Assembly (NCBI GenBank): GCA_005885285.1
Contig: VAZG01000195.1
Span: forward strand, 1 to 32,069
Direction: 5' to 3'
DNA from: Alphaproteobacteria bacterium
Lineage (GTDB): Bacteria; Pseudomonadota; Alphaproteobacteria; Rhizobiales; Xanthobacteraceae
Length of the DNA: 32,069 bases
Part shown: positions 1-8,760 of the stretch, piece after piece
Layout: the number at the start of each line of letters is the position of its first letter
Numbering within the stretch: position 1 is the stretch's first letter
The notes under the pieces: generated by a model
The model's database searches: none
Told to the model about the DNA's origin: nothing
Seen by the model: the letters and a program-made list of their open reading frames with translations, nothing else
Translations under genes and position numbers: made by a program

Positions 1-519
1 AACCCGCAGCCGTTTCTTGCCAACAAGCAAAGCGCGATGCAGGGCTATGTCACCTCGGAGCCATTCGCGGTGGAAAAAAGTGCAGGTTTCAAGCCCGGGA
101 TCATCTTGCTCGCCGATTATGGCTTCAACACCTATTCGACGCTGATCGAGACCCGCCGCGAGCTGATCGACAAGAAGCCGGACCTGGTTCAGCGTTTCGT
201 CGACGCTTCGATCACCGGTTGGTACAATTATCTGTACGGCGACAACACGGCCGCCAACGCGCTGATCAGGAAACTCAATCCGGAAATGACCGGCGAGCTG
301 TTGGCCTACTCGCTAAACAAGATGAGGGAATATGGCATTGTCGATTCCGGCGACACCTCGCGCGACGGCATCGGCGCCATGACCGACGCCCGCGCCGCCA
401 GCTTCTTCGACAAGATGGTGCGGGCCGGCGTGGTCCGCCCCGACGTCGACTTCCGCAAGGCTTACACGCTTCGCTTTGTCAACAAGGGCGTCGGCCTCGA
501 TCTGCGGCCAAAGAACTAG
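1..519 (+). CDS. ABC transporter substrate-binding protein (SsuA/TauA/NMT1-like), 5' truncated by window edge
   Basis: Frame 1 is open from base 1 to the stop at 519. C-terminal sequence (ETRRELIDKKPDLVQRFVDASITGWYNYL) fits this family, and an ATPase and permease follow directly. Confidence 0.85.
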   Translation, partial: NPQPFLANKQSAMQGYVTSEPFAVEKSAGFKPGIILLADYGFNTYSTLIETRRELIDKKPDLVQRFVDASITGWYNYLYGDNTAANALIRKLNPEMTGELLAYSLNKMREYGIVDSGDTSRDGIGAMTDARAASFFDKMVRAGVVRPDVDFRKAYTLRFVNKGVGLDLRPKN

Positions 520-526
520 CGCCGCG

Positions 527-1339
527 ATGGCCGAGCCTGCAGCCTCATCCGAAAGCTATTCCGGCATGGCAGGCCTCGCGGTGAGCCTGCGCGGCGTCAC
601 CAAGGTCTATGACAACGGCGTCAATGCGTTGGGGCCATTGGACCTTGACGTGCGCAAAGGCGAGTTGGTGTCGCTGCTGGGACCGTCCGGATGCGGAAAG
701 TCGACAGCCTTGCGGCTGATCGCAGGGCTCAATGCACCGACATCCGGCAGCGTTCGGGTTTCTCGCGGGGTCGGTCAGTCGCGCGCGGGGCATTCCATCG
801 GTTTTGTGTTTCAGGAGCCGACGCTGATGCCGTGGACCAGCGTGCGGGAGAATGTGAGGTTGCCGCTGAAACTTTCGCATGCGCCGACCGCCGAGGCCAA
901 TGCGCGCGTCGGCGACGCCTTGATCCAGGCGGGGCTCGCCGAATTTGCCGAGGCCTATCCGCGCGAATTATCGGGCGGCATGAAGATGCGGGTTTCGCTG
1001 GCGCGCGCGTTGGTCACCGATCCGGACATCCTCCTGATGGATGAGCCGTTTGCCGCGCTCGACGAGATCACCCGCTTTCGGCTCAACAACGACCTGCTCT
1101 CGCTGTGGCGCAATTTGCGCAAGACTGTCATCTTCGTCACCCATTCCGTGTTCGAGTCGGTTTACCTGTCGCAACGCGTAGTCGTGATGACGCCGCGGCC
1201 GGGCCGCCTCAGTGCCGAGATTCGTATCGACGCCCCCGAGCGGGGAGAGGAGTTCCGAACCTCGGCCGAATATGCCGCTTATTGCCGCGAGGTTTCGCAC
1301 GCGCTGGCGCCGTTGCAATCCGGGCAGCCCGGATCATGA
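527..1339 (+). CDS. ABC transporter ATP-binding protein (SsuB/TauB-like)
   Basis: Walker A GPSGCGKST, signature LSGGMKMRVSLARAL, Walker B DILLMDEPFAALDE. ATG at 527 chosen 7 bp after the upstream stop. Confidence 0.93.
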   Translation: MAEPAASSESYSGMAGLAVSLRGVTKVYDNGVNALGPLDLDVRKGELVSLLGPSGCGKSTALRLIAGLNAPTSGSVRVSRGVGQSRAGHSIGFVFQEPTLMPWTSVRENVRLPLKLSHAPTAEANARVGDALIQAGLAEFAEAYPRELSGGMKMRVSLARALVTDPDILLMDEPFAALDEITRFRLNNDLLSLWRNLRKTVIFVTHSVFESVYLSQRVVVMTPRPGRLSAEIRIDAPERGEEFRTSAEYAAYCREVSHALAPLQSGQPGS

Positions 1340-2172
1340 CCTCCCTGCAGACCCCGCCATTATCCGCCGAGCCGGCAGCGCCTGGCAGCCACGCGCTGCG
1401 CCTTGTCCGTATCCTGCTTCCCATCGTCGTGCTTGCGGCCGGCATTGCGCTATGGGAGCTCGTGGTGCGACTCAACAATATTCCGCCCTATGTGCTGCCG
1501 GCACCGGTCGCGGTGTTTCGAACGCTCATCGCCGACTGGCCGGTGCTGTCGCAATCGCTTGCGACCACGCTGGTAACCACGTTCGAAGGATTTGTTGCCG
1601 CCGCGATCGGCGGCGTCGCGCTGGCGCTGTTGTTCAACCAATCGAAGTGGCTGGAATATTCGCTGTTTCCCTATGCGGTGATCCTGCAGGTCACGCCGGT
1701 GATCGCGGTCGCGCCGCTTTTGCTGATTTATCTTCCGCAGCAAACCGCGGTCGTTGTCTGTGCCTGGATCGTCGGATTTTTTCCGGTGCTCTCCAACACC
1801 ACGCTCGGCCTGAATTCGGTGGATCGCAATCTGGCCGGACTGTTTCAGCTTTACGGCGCCTCGCGAATGCAGACGCTGCGATATCTCAAATTGCCTTCGG
1901 CGTTGCCGTTCATGCTCGGCGGATTGCGGATTGCGGGCGGGCTGTCGCTGATCGGCGCCGTGGTCGCCGAGATCGCGGCGGGCTCCGCCGGTGCGGGTTC
2001 CGGACTGGCCTATCGAATTGCGGAATCCGGCTATCGTCTCAACATTCCCCGAATGTTCGCGGCGCTGCTGTTGCTCTCCGCCGCCGGGATTGTCATCTAT
2101 GGGCTGCTGGCGCTAACCTCGCATCTGGTGCTGCGGCGCTGGCACGAAAGTGCGCTTGGAAAGGAAAACTGA
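1336..2172 (+). CDS. ABC transporter permease (SsuC/TauC-like)
   Basis: Multi-TM protein with an EAA-type loop (GASRMQTLRYLKLPSALPFMLGGLRIAGGLSLIGAVVAE). ATGA overlap with the upstream stop. Confidence 0.92.
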   Translation: MTSLQTPPLSAEPAAPGSHALRLVRILLPIVVLAAGIALWELVVRLNNIPPYVLPAPVAVFRTLIADWPVLSQSLATTLVTTFEGFVAAAIGGVALALLFNQSKWLEYSLFPYAVILQVTPVIAVAPLLLIYLPQQTAVVVCAWIVGFFPVLSNTTLGLNSVDRNLAGLFQLYGASRMQTLRYLKLPSALPFMLGGLRIAGGLSLIGAVVAEIAAGSAGAGSGLAYRIAESGYRLNIPRMFAALLLLSAAGIVIYGLLALTSHLVLRRWHESALGKEN

Positions 2173-3161
2173 TGGCAGGCGGAAATATTTCTTCCGAGAA
2201 GATCGACTTGCTGGTCTATGGCCCGAACAAGCCGATCGTCGATAATGGTTTTTCCGACCAGTTCGTGCTGCACGCCTTTGAGACCACGGCCGATCTCGAG
2301 CGGTTGATGCCGGCGGTCGCGGAGAAAATCCGCGGCGCCGCGGTGACCTACAACTCGGTGCGCGGCGACAGCAAGACGCTGGCGCGTTTTCCAAAACTCG
2401 AGATCGTGTCCTCTTTCGGCGTCGGCTACGATCATATCGACGCCAACTACGCGCGCGAGCACAACATCGTCGTCACCAACACGCCTGACGTCCTGACCGA
2501 AGAGGTCGCGGATATCGCGCTCGGACTCCTGATCGCGACCTTGCGCGAGTTCATCAAGGCCGACCGCTATTTGCGCTCCGGTCTGTGGCAGACGCAGCAG
2601 TTTCCCCTGAGCGTCGGCTCGCTGCGCGACCGCAAGGTCGGCATGATCGGCATGGGCCGGATCGGGCAGGCGATCGCGCGCCGGCTCAATGCCTCGAATG
2701 TGCCCGTGGTCTATCACTCGCGCAAACCGGCCGATGGTGTATCGTACAAGCACTATCCCGACCTGATCGAAATGGCGAAGGCGGTGGATACGCTCGTCGT
2801 CATCGTTCCTGGCGGCGCCGGCACCACGAAGATGGTCAACGCCGATGTCATGAAGGCGCTCGGTCCGCGTGGCGTGATCATCAATGTCGCGCGCGGCACG
2901 GTCGTCGACGAGCAGGCCCTGATCGCCGCCCTCAAATCGGGCACCATCCTTGCCGCGGGCCTCGACGTCTTTGAAAAAGAGCCGAATGTGCCGGACGAAC
3001 TGAAGGCCATACAGAATGTCGTCTTGCTGCCACATATTGGTTCAGCTTCGGTGGTAACGCGAAATGCGATGGATCAGCTTGTCGTCGACAATCTGAAAGC
3101 CTGGTTCGCCGGCAAGCCGCCGCTGACCCCCGTTGCCGAGACCCCTGCAAAGGCCCGCTGA
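2172..3161 (+). CDS. D-isomer-specific 2-hydroxyacid dehydrogenase
   Basis: NAD-binding GMIGMGRIGQAIARRL, INVARGTVVDEQAL, and catalytic His region LLPHIGSAS. TGATG overlap with the permease. Confidence 0.93.
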   Translation: MAGGNISSEKIDLLVYGPNKPIVDNGFSDQFVLHAFETTADLERLMPAVAEKIRGAAVTYNSVRGDSKTLARFPKLEIVSSFGVGYDHIDANYAREHNIVVTNTPDVLTEEVADIALGLLIATLREFIKADRYLRSGLWQTQQFPLSVGSLRDRKVGMIGMGRIGQAIARRLNASNVPVVYHSRKPADGVSYKHYPDLIEMAKAVDTLVVIVPGGAGTTKMVNADVMKALGPRGVIINVARGTVVDEQALIAALKSGTILAAGLDVFEKEPNVPDELKAIQNVVLLPHIGSASVVTRNAMDQLVVDNLKAWFAGKPPLTPVAETPAKAR

Positions 3162-3859
3162 TGAACCTTCGTTTCTGCTTCGTGCTTGCGGCGGCCTCGG
3201 CGCTATCAGCGGCTTCGCCCGCGCAAGCGCAGCAGGATGCCTCCACACTGAGGAAGGACATGATCGGGCAGTGGGAGCTTGCCACCACCGAGCGCAGCAA
3301 GACCTGCGTCGTCACGCTGAAGCCGGATGCTGCTCCACAAGGCCTGAAGCTTGAGCTCGAGCCCGGCTGCGCGGCGGCGCTGCCCTTTACCAAGGACATC
3401 ACCGCCTGGAATATCAAGGGATTGGATATCGTCCGGTTGCAGGATGCCGCGGGCGAAGCCGTGATCGATTTCACCGAGGTCGAGACCGGAATCTTCGAGG
3501 GCTTGAGACAGGGCGAGGGCGTCTATATCCTGCAGAATCTCGCGGCCGCCCGCTCGCTCGCCAAATCAATGGACCAGATGATCGGCGACTGGTCGATGGT
3601 CCGCGGCAACGGCGAGGCGATCTGCGGATTGACGCTGACCAATACCGAAGCCGGCCAGGACAATTTCCAGGTCTATCTCAAGCCGAAATGCGATCCCGCT
3701 GTCGCAGCCTTCGCGCCGACGCAGTGGCGGCTGGAGCACGGCCAGATGCTGTTGATGTCGCAGGGCGGCGAAACCTGGCAGTTCGAGGCCGACGACAATG
3801 CGCAGTGGCGGAAGGTGCCCGATAGCGCCGATCCGCTGATCATGCTGCGCGGCCAGTAA
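3161..3859 (+). CDS. Secreted AprI/Inh-like protein with two tandem Inh-like domains (putative metalloprotease inhibitor)
   Basis: Signal peptide (MNLRFCFVLAAASALSAASPAQAQ). Two internal repeats start DMIGQWELATTERSKTCVVTL and QMIGDWSMVRGNGEAICGLTL. TGATG overlap with the upstream gene. Confidence 0.75.
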   Translation: MNLRFCFVLAAASALSAASPAQAQQDASTLRKDMIGQWELATTERSKTCVVTLKPDAAPQGLKLELEPGCAAALPFTKDITAWNIKGLDIVRLQDAAGEAVIDFTEVETGIFEGLRQGEGVYILQNLAAARSLAKSMDQMIGDWSMVRGNGEAICGLTLTNTEAGQDNFQVYLKPKCDPAVAAFAPTQWRLEHGQMLLMSQGGETWQFEADDNAQWRKVPDSADPLIMLRGQ

Positions 3860-4032
3860 ATCCCGTACGCCCCTGGAACCTTCGTGCGTTCCGGCCCGGC
3901 AACACGAAACAGAACCCGGTACCCCGCGTTGACCCCGATCGGAAGGAGCGCCGCCCCATGAGCTGCGGAGGCGCGATACCAACGGCTTGAACCCTTTGTC
4001 TCGATCGCAGCACGAGGCCCGAGAGCCTGCTC

Positions 4033-5880
4033 ATGACGCAAAACATCCGTTTCAACATCGGATTCGCGATCGCCGCCTTCGGTCTGTTGTTGTTGATTCA
4101 ATATTTCGTCTCGGTCGCCAACCAGGTCGCGCCGATACCCTACAGCCAATTCCAGCAGCTGCTGCATGACCGCAAGATCGCCAGCGTCGGCGTCTCCGAC
4201 CGCTTCATACAGGGATCCCTGAAGGAGCCTTTGCCCGGCGGGCAAAAACAGTTCGTCACCACCAGGGTCGATCCCGAATTCGCAAACGACCTCGACAAGT
4301 ACGGCGTCAGCTACACCGGCCAAATCGAGAGTACGTTCCTGCGCGACTTGTTGTCGTGGATCGTCCCCGTCCTGTTGTTCATGGGCGTCTGGTGGTATCT
4401 CGGCAGGCGGTTCGCGCAGTCGCAAGGCTTTGGCGGCGGGCTGATGTCGATCGGAAAAAGCAAGGCCAAGATCTATGTCGAGTCCGATACCGGCGTCACC
4501 TTCGATGACGTCGCCGGCGTTGACGAAGCCAAGGACGAACTGCGGGAGGTCGTGGACTTCCTGAAAAGCCCGCGAGATTACGGCCGGCTCGGCGGCCGCA
4601 TGCCGAAAGGCGTATTGCTGGTCGGCCCGCCCGGCACCGGCAAGACGCTGCTGGCAAAAGCCGTCGCCGGTGAAGCCAAGGTGCCGTTCTTTTCGATCTC
4701 GGGCTCGGAATTCGTCGAAATGTTCGTCGGCGTCGGTGCGGCGCGCGTGCGCGACCTGTTCGAGCAGGCGCACCAGAAGGCGCCCGCCATCATCTTCATC
4801 GACGAGCTCGATGCGCTCGGCCGCGCGCGGGGCATCGGTCCCTTCGCCGGCGGCCACGATGAAAAGGAGCAGACGCTCAATCAGCTCCTGGTCGAGCTCG
4901 ACGGCTTCGACTCCCGCACCGGGCTCGTGATTCTGGCGGCCACCAACCGCCCGGAAATTCTTGACCCGGCGCTGCTGCGTGCCGGCCGCTTCGACCGCCA
5001 GGTGCTGGTCGATCGGCCCGACAAGAAGGGCCGCGTGCAGATCCTGCAAGTCCACACGAAAAGGATAAAGCTTGCGGGCGATGTCGAGGCCGACAAGGTG
5101 GCCGCACTGACGCCGGGTTTCACCGGCGCCGACCTCGCCAATCTCGTCAACGAAGCCGCATTGCTCGCGACCAGGAGAGGCGCGGATGCCACCTCGATGG
5201 CCGACTTCGGCAACGCGGTCGAACGCATCGTGGCGGGCCTGGAAAAGAGGAACCGGCTGCTCAATCCCAAGGAGCGGGAGATCGTCGCTTATCACGAGAT
5301 GGGCCATGCGCTGGTGGCGCTGGCGCTGCCGGGTGTCGATCCCGTCCACAAGGTGTCGATCATCCCGCGCGGCATCGGCTCGCTCGGCTATACCATCCAG
5401 CGCCCGACCGAGGATCGCTTCCTGATGACGCGCGAAGAACTGGAGAACAAGATGACTGTCTCGCTCGGTGGCCGCGCGGCCGAGTTGATCGTGTTCGGTC
5501 ATCTCTCGACCGGCGCCGCCGACGACCTGCGGCGCGTCACCGACATCGCGCGCAGCATGGTGATGCGCTACGGCATGTCGGAAAAACTCGGCAACGTAGC
5601 CTATGACCGCGACCCCCGCAGCTTCATGACCGGACCCGACCTGCCGCAGCCGCCGCACGAGCGCGATTATGCCGACGAAACAGCCGCCACCGTCGACGAA
5701 GAAGTGCGCGCGCTTGTGGAAAGAGCTTTCCAGCACGCCGTCGGTTTGCTCAGGGAACGCCGTGCCGTGCTCGATCGAACTGCCCGGCGCCTGTTGGAAA
5801 CCGAAACGCTGGAGGAGGCGGAGCTGCGTCAGTTGGTCGACCATCCGCAGTCCCGCTCGCCGCAGGCGGCCGCCGAATAG
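4033..5880 (+). CDS. ftsH: FtsH-family ATP-dependent zinc metalloprotease (paralogue type)
   Basis: N-terminal TM segments, Walker [11 protein letters not shown], Walker [33 protein letters not shown], zinc motif HEMGH. Confidence 0.95.
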   Translation: MTQNIRFNIGFAIAAFGLLLLIQYFVSVANQVAPIPYSQFQQLLHDRKIASVGVSDRFIQGSLKEPLPGGQKQFVTTRVDPEFANDLDKYGVSYTGQIESTFLRDLLSWIVPVLLFMGVWWYLGRRFAQSQGFGGGLMSIGKSKAKIYVESDTGVTFDDVAGVDEAKDELREVVDFLKSPRDYGRLGGRMPKGVLLVGPPGTGKTLLAKAVAGEAKVPFFSISGSEFVEMFVGVGAARVRDLFEQAHQKAPAIIFIDELDALGRARGIGPFAGGHDEKEQTLNQLLVELDGFDSRTGLVILAATNRPEILDPALLRAGRFDRQVLVDRPDKKGRVQILQVHTKRIKLAGDVEADKVAALTPGFTGADLANLVNEAALLATRRGADATSMADFGNAVERIVAGLEKRNRLLNPKEREIVAYHEMGHALVALALPGVDPVHKVSIIPRGIGSLGYTIQRPTEDRFLMTREELENKMTVSLGGRAAELIVFGHLSTGAADDLRRVTDIARSMVMRYGMSEKLGNVAYDRDPRSFMTGPDLPQPPHERDYADETAATVDEEVRALVERAFQHAVGLLRERRAVLDRTARRLLETETLEEAELRQLVDHPQSRSPQAAAE

Positions 5881-5923
5881 CGGGGCGAAACCGTGAACAT
5901 TCGCCCCGGGTAGAGCCCGGGGC
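5881..5923. terminator. Overlapping inverted repeats able to form two mutually exclusive hairpins
   Basis: CGGGGCGAA (5881-5889) pairs with TTCGCCCCG (5900-5908). GCCCCGGG (5903-5910) pairs with CCCGGGGC (5916-5923). Bases 5903-5908 are shared. No strong U-tract. Confidence 0.5.
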
Positions 5924-5943
5924 ACAGATTTATCTAAAGCGCC

Positions 5944-5970
5944 TGTCGATCGGCCCCCGGCTGGATCGTC
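5944..5970 (+). promoter_or_regulatory. Candidate ECF42-type promoter (TGTCGA-N17-CGTC)
   Basis: TGTCGA at 5944-5949, 17-nt spacer, CGTC at 5967-5970, upstream of the DGPF gene and its sigma factor. Matches the ECF42 target motif as I recall it. Confidence 0.55.
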
Positions 5971-6037
5971 AATCCCTGTAGCGGGACAGTTTTCGCGGGT
6001 AATAATTACCTTCGGCTCGCCTCAACAGGAGTTTTCG

Positions 6038-6433
6038 ATGCGCTTTATGTCGATTGTCACATCTTCCCATCCTCCGGGCCCTCCGACCCCGCAGTTGTTG
6101 GAGGCGGTCCACAAGCTCGCAGACCGCGAGATCAAGGCCGGGCGCATGCTCGACAGCGGCGGGCTGATGCCGGTGTCCACTGGTGCGCAGGTACGCATCG
6201 CCGACGGCAAGGTCAGTGTGATCGACGGCCCGTTCGTCGAATCCAAGGAGATGATCGGCGGCTACGCGATTTTCGAGTTGCGGGACAAGGAAGAGGCGGT
6301 GGCGCTGGCAGTCGAGTTCATGCAGCTCCACAAGGAACACATGCCGGGCTGGGAAGGAACCTGTGAGGTTCGCGCCTATGCGATGCCTCACTGGGACGGC
6401 GTGTGCGAGGTCGACGCGCGCGCCCGCGCATGA
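6038..6433 (+). CDS. YciI/DGPF-domain protein
   Basis: YciI-like length and pattern with a literal DGPF motif (VSVIDGPFVESKEMIGGYAIFEL). AACAGGAGTTTTCG ribosome-binding site before the ATG. Confidence 0.9.
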   Translation: MRFMSIVTSSHPPGPPTPQLLEAVHKLADREIKAGRMLDSGGLMPVSTGAQVRIADGKVSVIDGPFVESKEMIGGYAIFELRDKEEAVALAVEFMQLHKEHMPGWEGTCEVRAYAMPHWDGVCEVDARARA

Positions 6434-6464
6434 TCCGAGCGTCGCGTAAACCCGCTCGGCGGTC

Positions 6465-7733
6465 ATGACGGCCGCCGAGATCAATCGTACGATCCTCGCG
6501 GTCTGGCGCATCGAGCAGCCGCGGCTGGTCACGGGCCTTTCGCGCTTATTGCGCGACGTGCCGCTCGCTGAGGATCTGTCGCAGGAAGCCTTGGTGGCCG
6601 CGCTCGAACATTGGCCCGCGTCGGGCCTTCCGGAAAAGCCCGGCGCCTGGCTGATGGCGGTCGCCAAACGCCGGGCGCTCGATCATTTGCGCCGCCGCCG
6701 CATGCTGGCCGAGAAGCACGACGTCATCGCGCGCGATATGGCGCAGGAGCAACAGGCCATGCCCGATCCGGATTCCGCGCTGGATGACGATATCGGCGAC
6801 GAGCTGTTGCGGCTGATCTTCACCGCCTGCCATCCCTTGTTGTCGCGCGAGGCGCGCGCTGCGCTGGCACTGCGGATGATTTGCGGCCTGACCACCGAGG
6901 AGATCGCGCGCGCCTTCCTGGTGCCGGAGGCGACAGTGGCCCAGCGCATCGTGCGCGCCAAGCGGACGCTCTCGGTATCCGGGCTCGCCTATGAGACCCC
7001 GCGCCGCGACCAACTATCGGAACGGCTCGGCTCGGTGCTGGAGGTCGTCTATCTCATCTTCAACGAAGGCTATACGGCCGCGCGCGGCGAGGAGTGGCTG
7101 CGTCCGCAGCTTTGCAACGAAGCGCTGCGGATGGGCCGCGTGCTCACACAGATCGCGCCGCAGGAGGGGGAGGCGCATGGGTTGCTGGCGTTGATGGAGT
7201 TGAACGCGTCGCGCACGGCGTCGCGCACCGATGCAGCCGGTGATCCCATTCTGCTGATGGACCAGAACCGCGCGCGCTGGGACCAGCTCCAGATCCGGCG
7301 CGGGATGCTGGCGCTTTCGCGGGCGCGCGAACTCGGCGGCGGGGGCTTCTATGTGCTGCAGGCGGCGATCGTTGCCTGTCACGCCCAGGCGCGCAAAGCA
7401 GAGGAGACCGACTGGCGGCGCATCGCCGGCCTCTACGCCGATCTCGCAGGCCTGGTAGCCTCGCCGGTGATCGAGCTCAACCGCGCGGTCGCCGTCGCCA
7501 TGGCTGAGGGGCCGGGCGAAGGTTTGGCGATTGTGGACCGGCTGACGCATGAGCCGGCTCTGAAGAGCTATCATCTCCTGCCATGTGTCCGGGGCGATTT
7601 GCTGCAAAGACTCGGCCGCCACGAGGAGGCGCGCGCCGCATTCGAGGCGGCAGCGGAGCTTGCCGGCAATCAGCGCGAACAGCTATTGATGCGGCGGCGT
7701 GCGGCAGAGGCAGGCGCGGCGATGCCATCTTGA
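6465..7733 (+). CDS. ECF42-type RNA polymerase sigma factor with long C-terminal extension
   Basis: Sigma2 (DVPLAEDLSQEALVAALEHWP), sigma4 (GLTTEEIARAFLVPEATVAQRIVRAKR), long helical extension, 422 aa, adjacent DGPF gene. Confidence 0.92.
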   Translation: MTAAEINRTILAVWRIEQPRLVTGLSRLLRDVPLAEDLSQEALVAALEHWPASGLPEKPGAWLMAVAKRRALDHLRRRRMLAEKHDVIARDMAQEQQAMPDPDSALDDDIGDELLRLIFTACHPLLSREARAALALRMICGLTTEEIARAFLVPEATVAQRIVRAKRTLSVSGLAYETPRRDQLSERLGSVLEVVYLIFNEGYTAARGEEWLRPQLCNEALRMGRVLTQIAPQEGEAHGLLALMELNASRTASRTDAAGDPILLMDQNRARWDQLQIRRGMLALSRARELGGGGFYVLQAAIVACHAQARKAEETDWRRIAGLYADLAGLVASPVIELNRAVAVAMAEGPGEGLAIVDRLTHEPALKSYHLLPCVRGDLLQRLGRHEEARAAFEAAAELAGNQREQLLMRRRAAEAGAAMPS

Positions 7734-7784
7734 CCAGCCGCTGTGAGTTCCGCATCGCGGCGTTGATTGATCACCCGGCTTCTT

Positions 7785-8168
7785 CTATTCCGCGTATTGC
7801 GCGATGCCGCCGCCGAACGACCAGTTTTCCTTCACGACTTCGACAAGGTTGATGAACACGTCGTCGCGCCGTAGGTTCAATTGCGCGTGGATGTCGTCGG
7901 CGATGCGCTTGAAAAACGCCTTCTTCATCTCGACCGTCCGGCCAGCGTTCATCGTGACCTGGATCAGCACGATGTCCTTGCTGTACGTATTGCCGAGATA
8001 ATTGTCCGCGACATTCAACTCTTCGGCGGCATGTTCGGTGATGATCTGAAATTTGTCGTTGGCGGGCACGTTGATCACCTCGCGCATGGCCTGGTAGACG
8101 ATCTCGCCCAGCGTTTTGCGGAATTCGACGGATTTGCCCCTGATAAGATCGATGCGAACGAGTGGCAT
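7785..8168 (-). CDS. 4-oxalocrotonate tautomerase-like (MIF/4-OT superfamily) protein
   Basis: Starting at ATG 8168 gives MPLVRIDLIRG with N-terminal Pro after Met removal. AGGAGG ribosome-binding site sits just upstream. The ORF-track start at 8231 is too long. Confidence 0.85.
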   Translation of the reverse strand: MPLVRIDLIRGKSVEFRKTLGEIVYQAMREVINVPANDKFQIITEHAAEELNVADNYLGNTYSKDIVLIQVTMNAGRTVEMKKAFFKRIADDIHAQLNLRRDDVFINLVEVVKENWSFGGGIAQYAE

Positions 8169-8220
8169 GGTGCAGTCCTCCTGTGCGGTAAACGTAAGGG
8201 TGCCGTCGCCGATAAATAAG

Positions 8221-8235
8221 TCTCGTGCCACGAGA
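8221..8235. promoter_or_regulatory. Perfect operator-like palindrome in divergent intergenic region
   Basis: TCTCGTG-C-CACGAGA: 7-bp arms with 1-nt spacer, 53 bp upstream of the tautomerase start. Confidence 0.45.
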
Positions 8236-8352
8236 TATCAGGGATCAGCATGGATCATCCCAACGCGCCCCACGGAACGGATCAGCCATTGCCGCGTTTG
8301 CCGCCGACATGCTCGAATCGCTGTCTATCCAATCGGGTCAGGAGCATGCGTG

Positions 8353-8733
8353 ATGGCGAAAAAGACCGTACTTGCCGTCGGCATAGAGCCGGCGCTTGCA
8401 GACTATGCAATGCTTCCGGGACTTACACCTGAACTGATCCGGAACTACCTCGATGCCCAGATCGGGCGATTGCGCGCGCTCGGCTACGAGCCCGAGGTCT
8501 GCCTGATCGATCTCGGCGAGACCGCCGAGCAGGTGGTGACTGCGGCGCTGCAGTCGAGAAAATTTGACTGCATTGTGATTGGCGCTGGATTGCGGCAGCC
8601 GCCACCGCGTTTGCCGCTGTTTGAAAAGATCATCAATCTCATTCACGCGCACGCGCCGCCGAGCACCCGGATCTGCTTCAACACCACGCCGGCCGACACC
8701 GTGGAAGCGGTGCAGCGCTGGGTCGTGCCCTAG
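8353..8733 (+). CDS. Conserved-looking hypothetical protein, Rossmann-like alternating alpha/beta pattern
   Basis: 126-aa ORF from ATG 8353 (MAKKTVLAVGIEPALADYAML...FDCIVIGAGLRQPP...). Hydrophobic beta-strand pattern and dense coding context. Confidence 0.7.
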   Translation: MAKKTVLAVGIEPALADYAMLPGLTPELIRNYLDAQIGRLRALGYEPEVCLIDLGETAEQVVTAALQSRKFDCIVIGAGLRQPPPRLPLFEKIINLIHAHAPPSTRICFNTTPADTVEAVQRWVVP

Positions 8734-8760
8734 CAAGACGTGGGCTGCCGCCTCATTCGA

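Noticed and set aside
1212-2171. In-frame N-terminal extension of the dehydrogenase ORF
   Set aside because: Overlaps the permease in another frame and is Arg/Ala-rich. The true start is most likely ATG 2172 with TGATG coupling.
2097-3035. 312-aa minus-strand ORF antisense to the dehydrogenase
   Set aside because: Arg/Asp/His-rich shadow ORF opposite a clear D-2-hydroxyacid dehydrogenase.
3673-5925. 750-aa minus-strand ORF antisense to ftsH
   Set aside because: The plus strand is a clear FtsH. Long antisense ORFs are expected in GC-rich codon-biased DNA, and the translation is Arg/His/Asp-rich without domain motifs.
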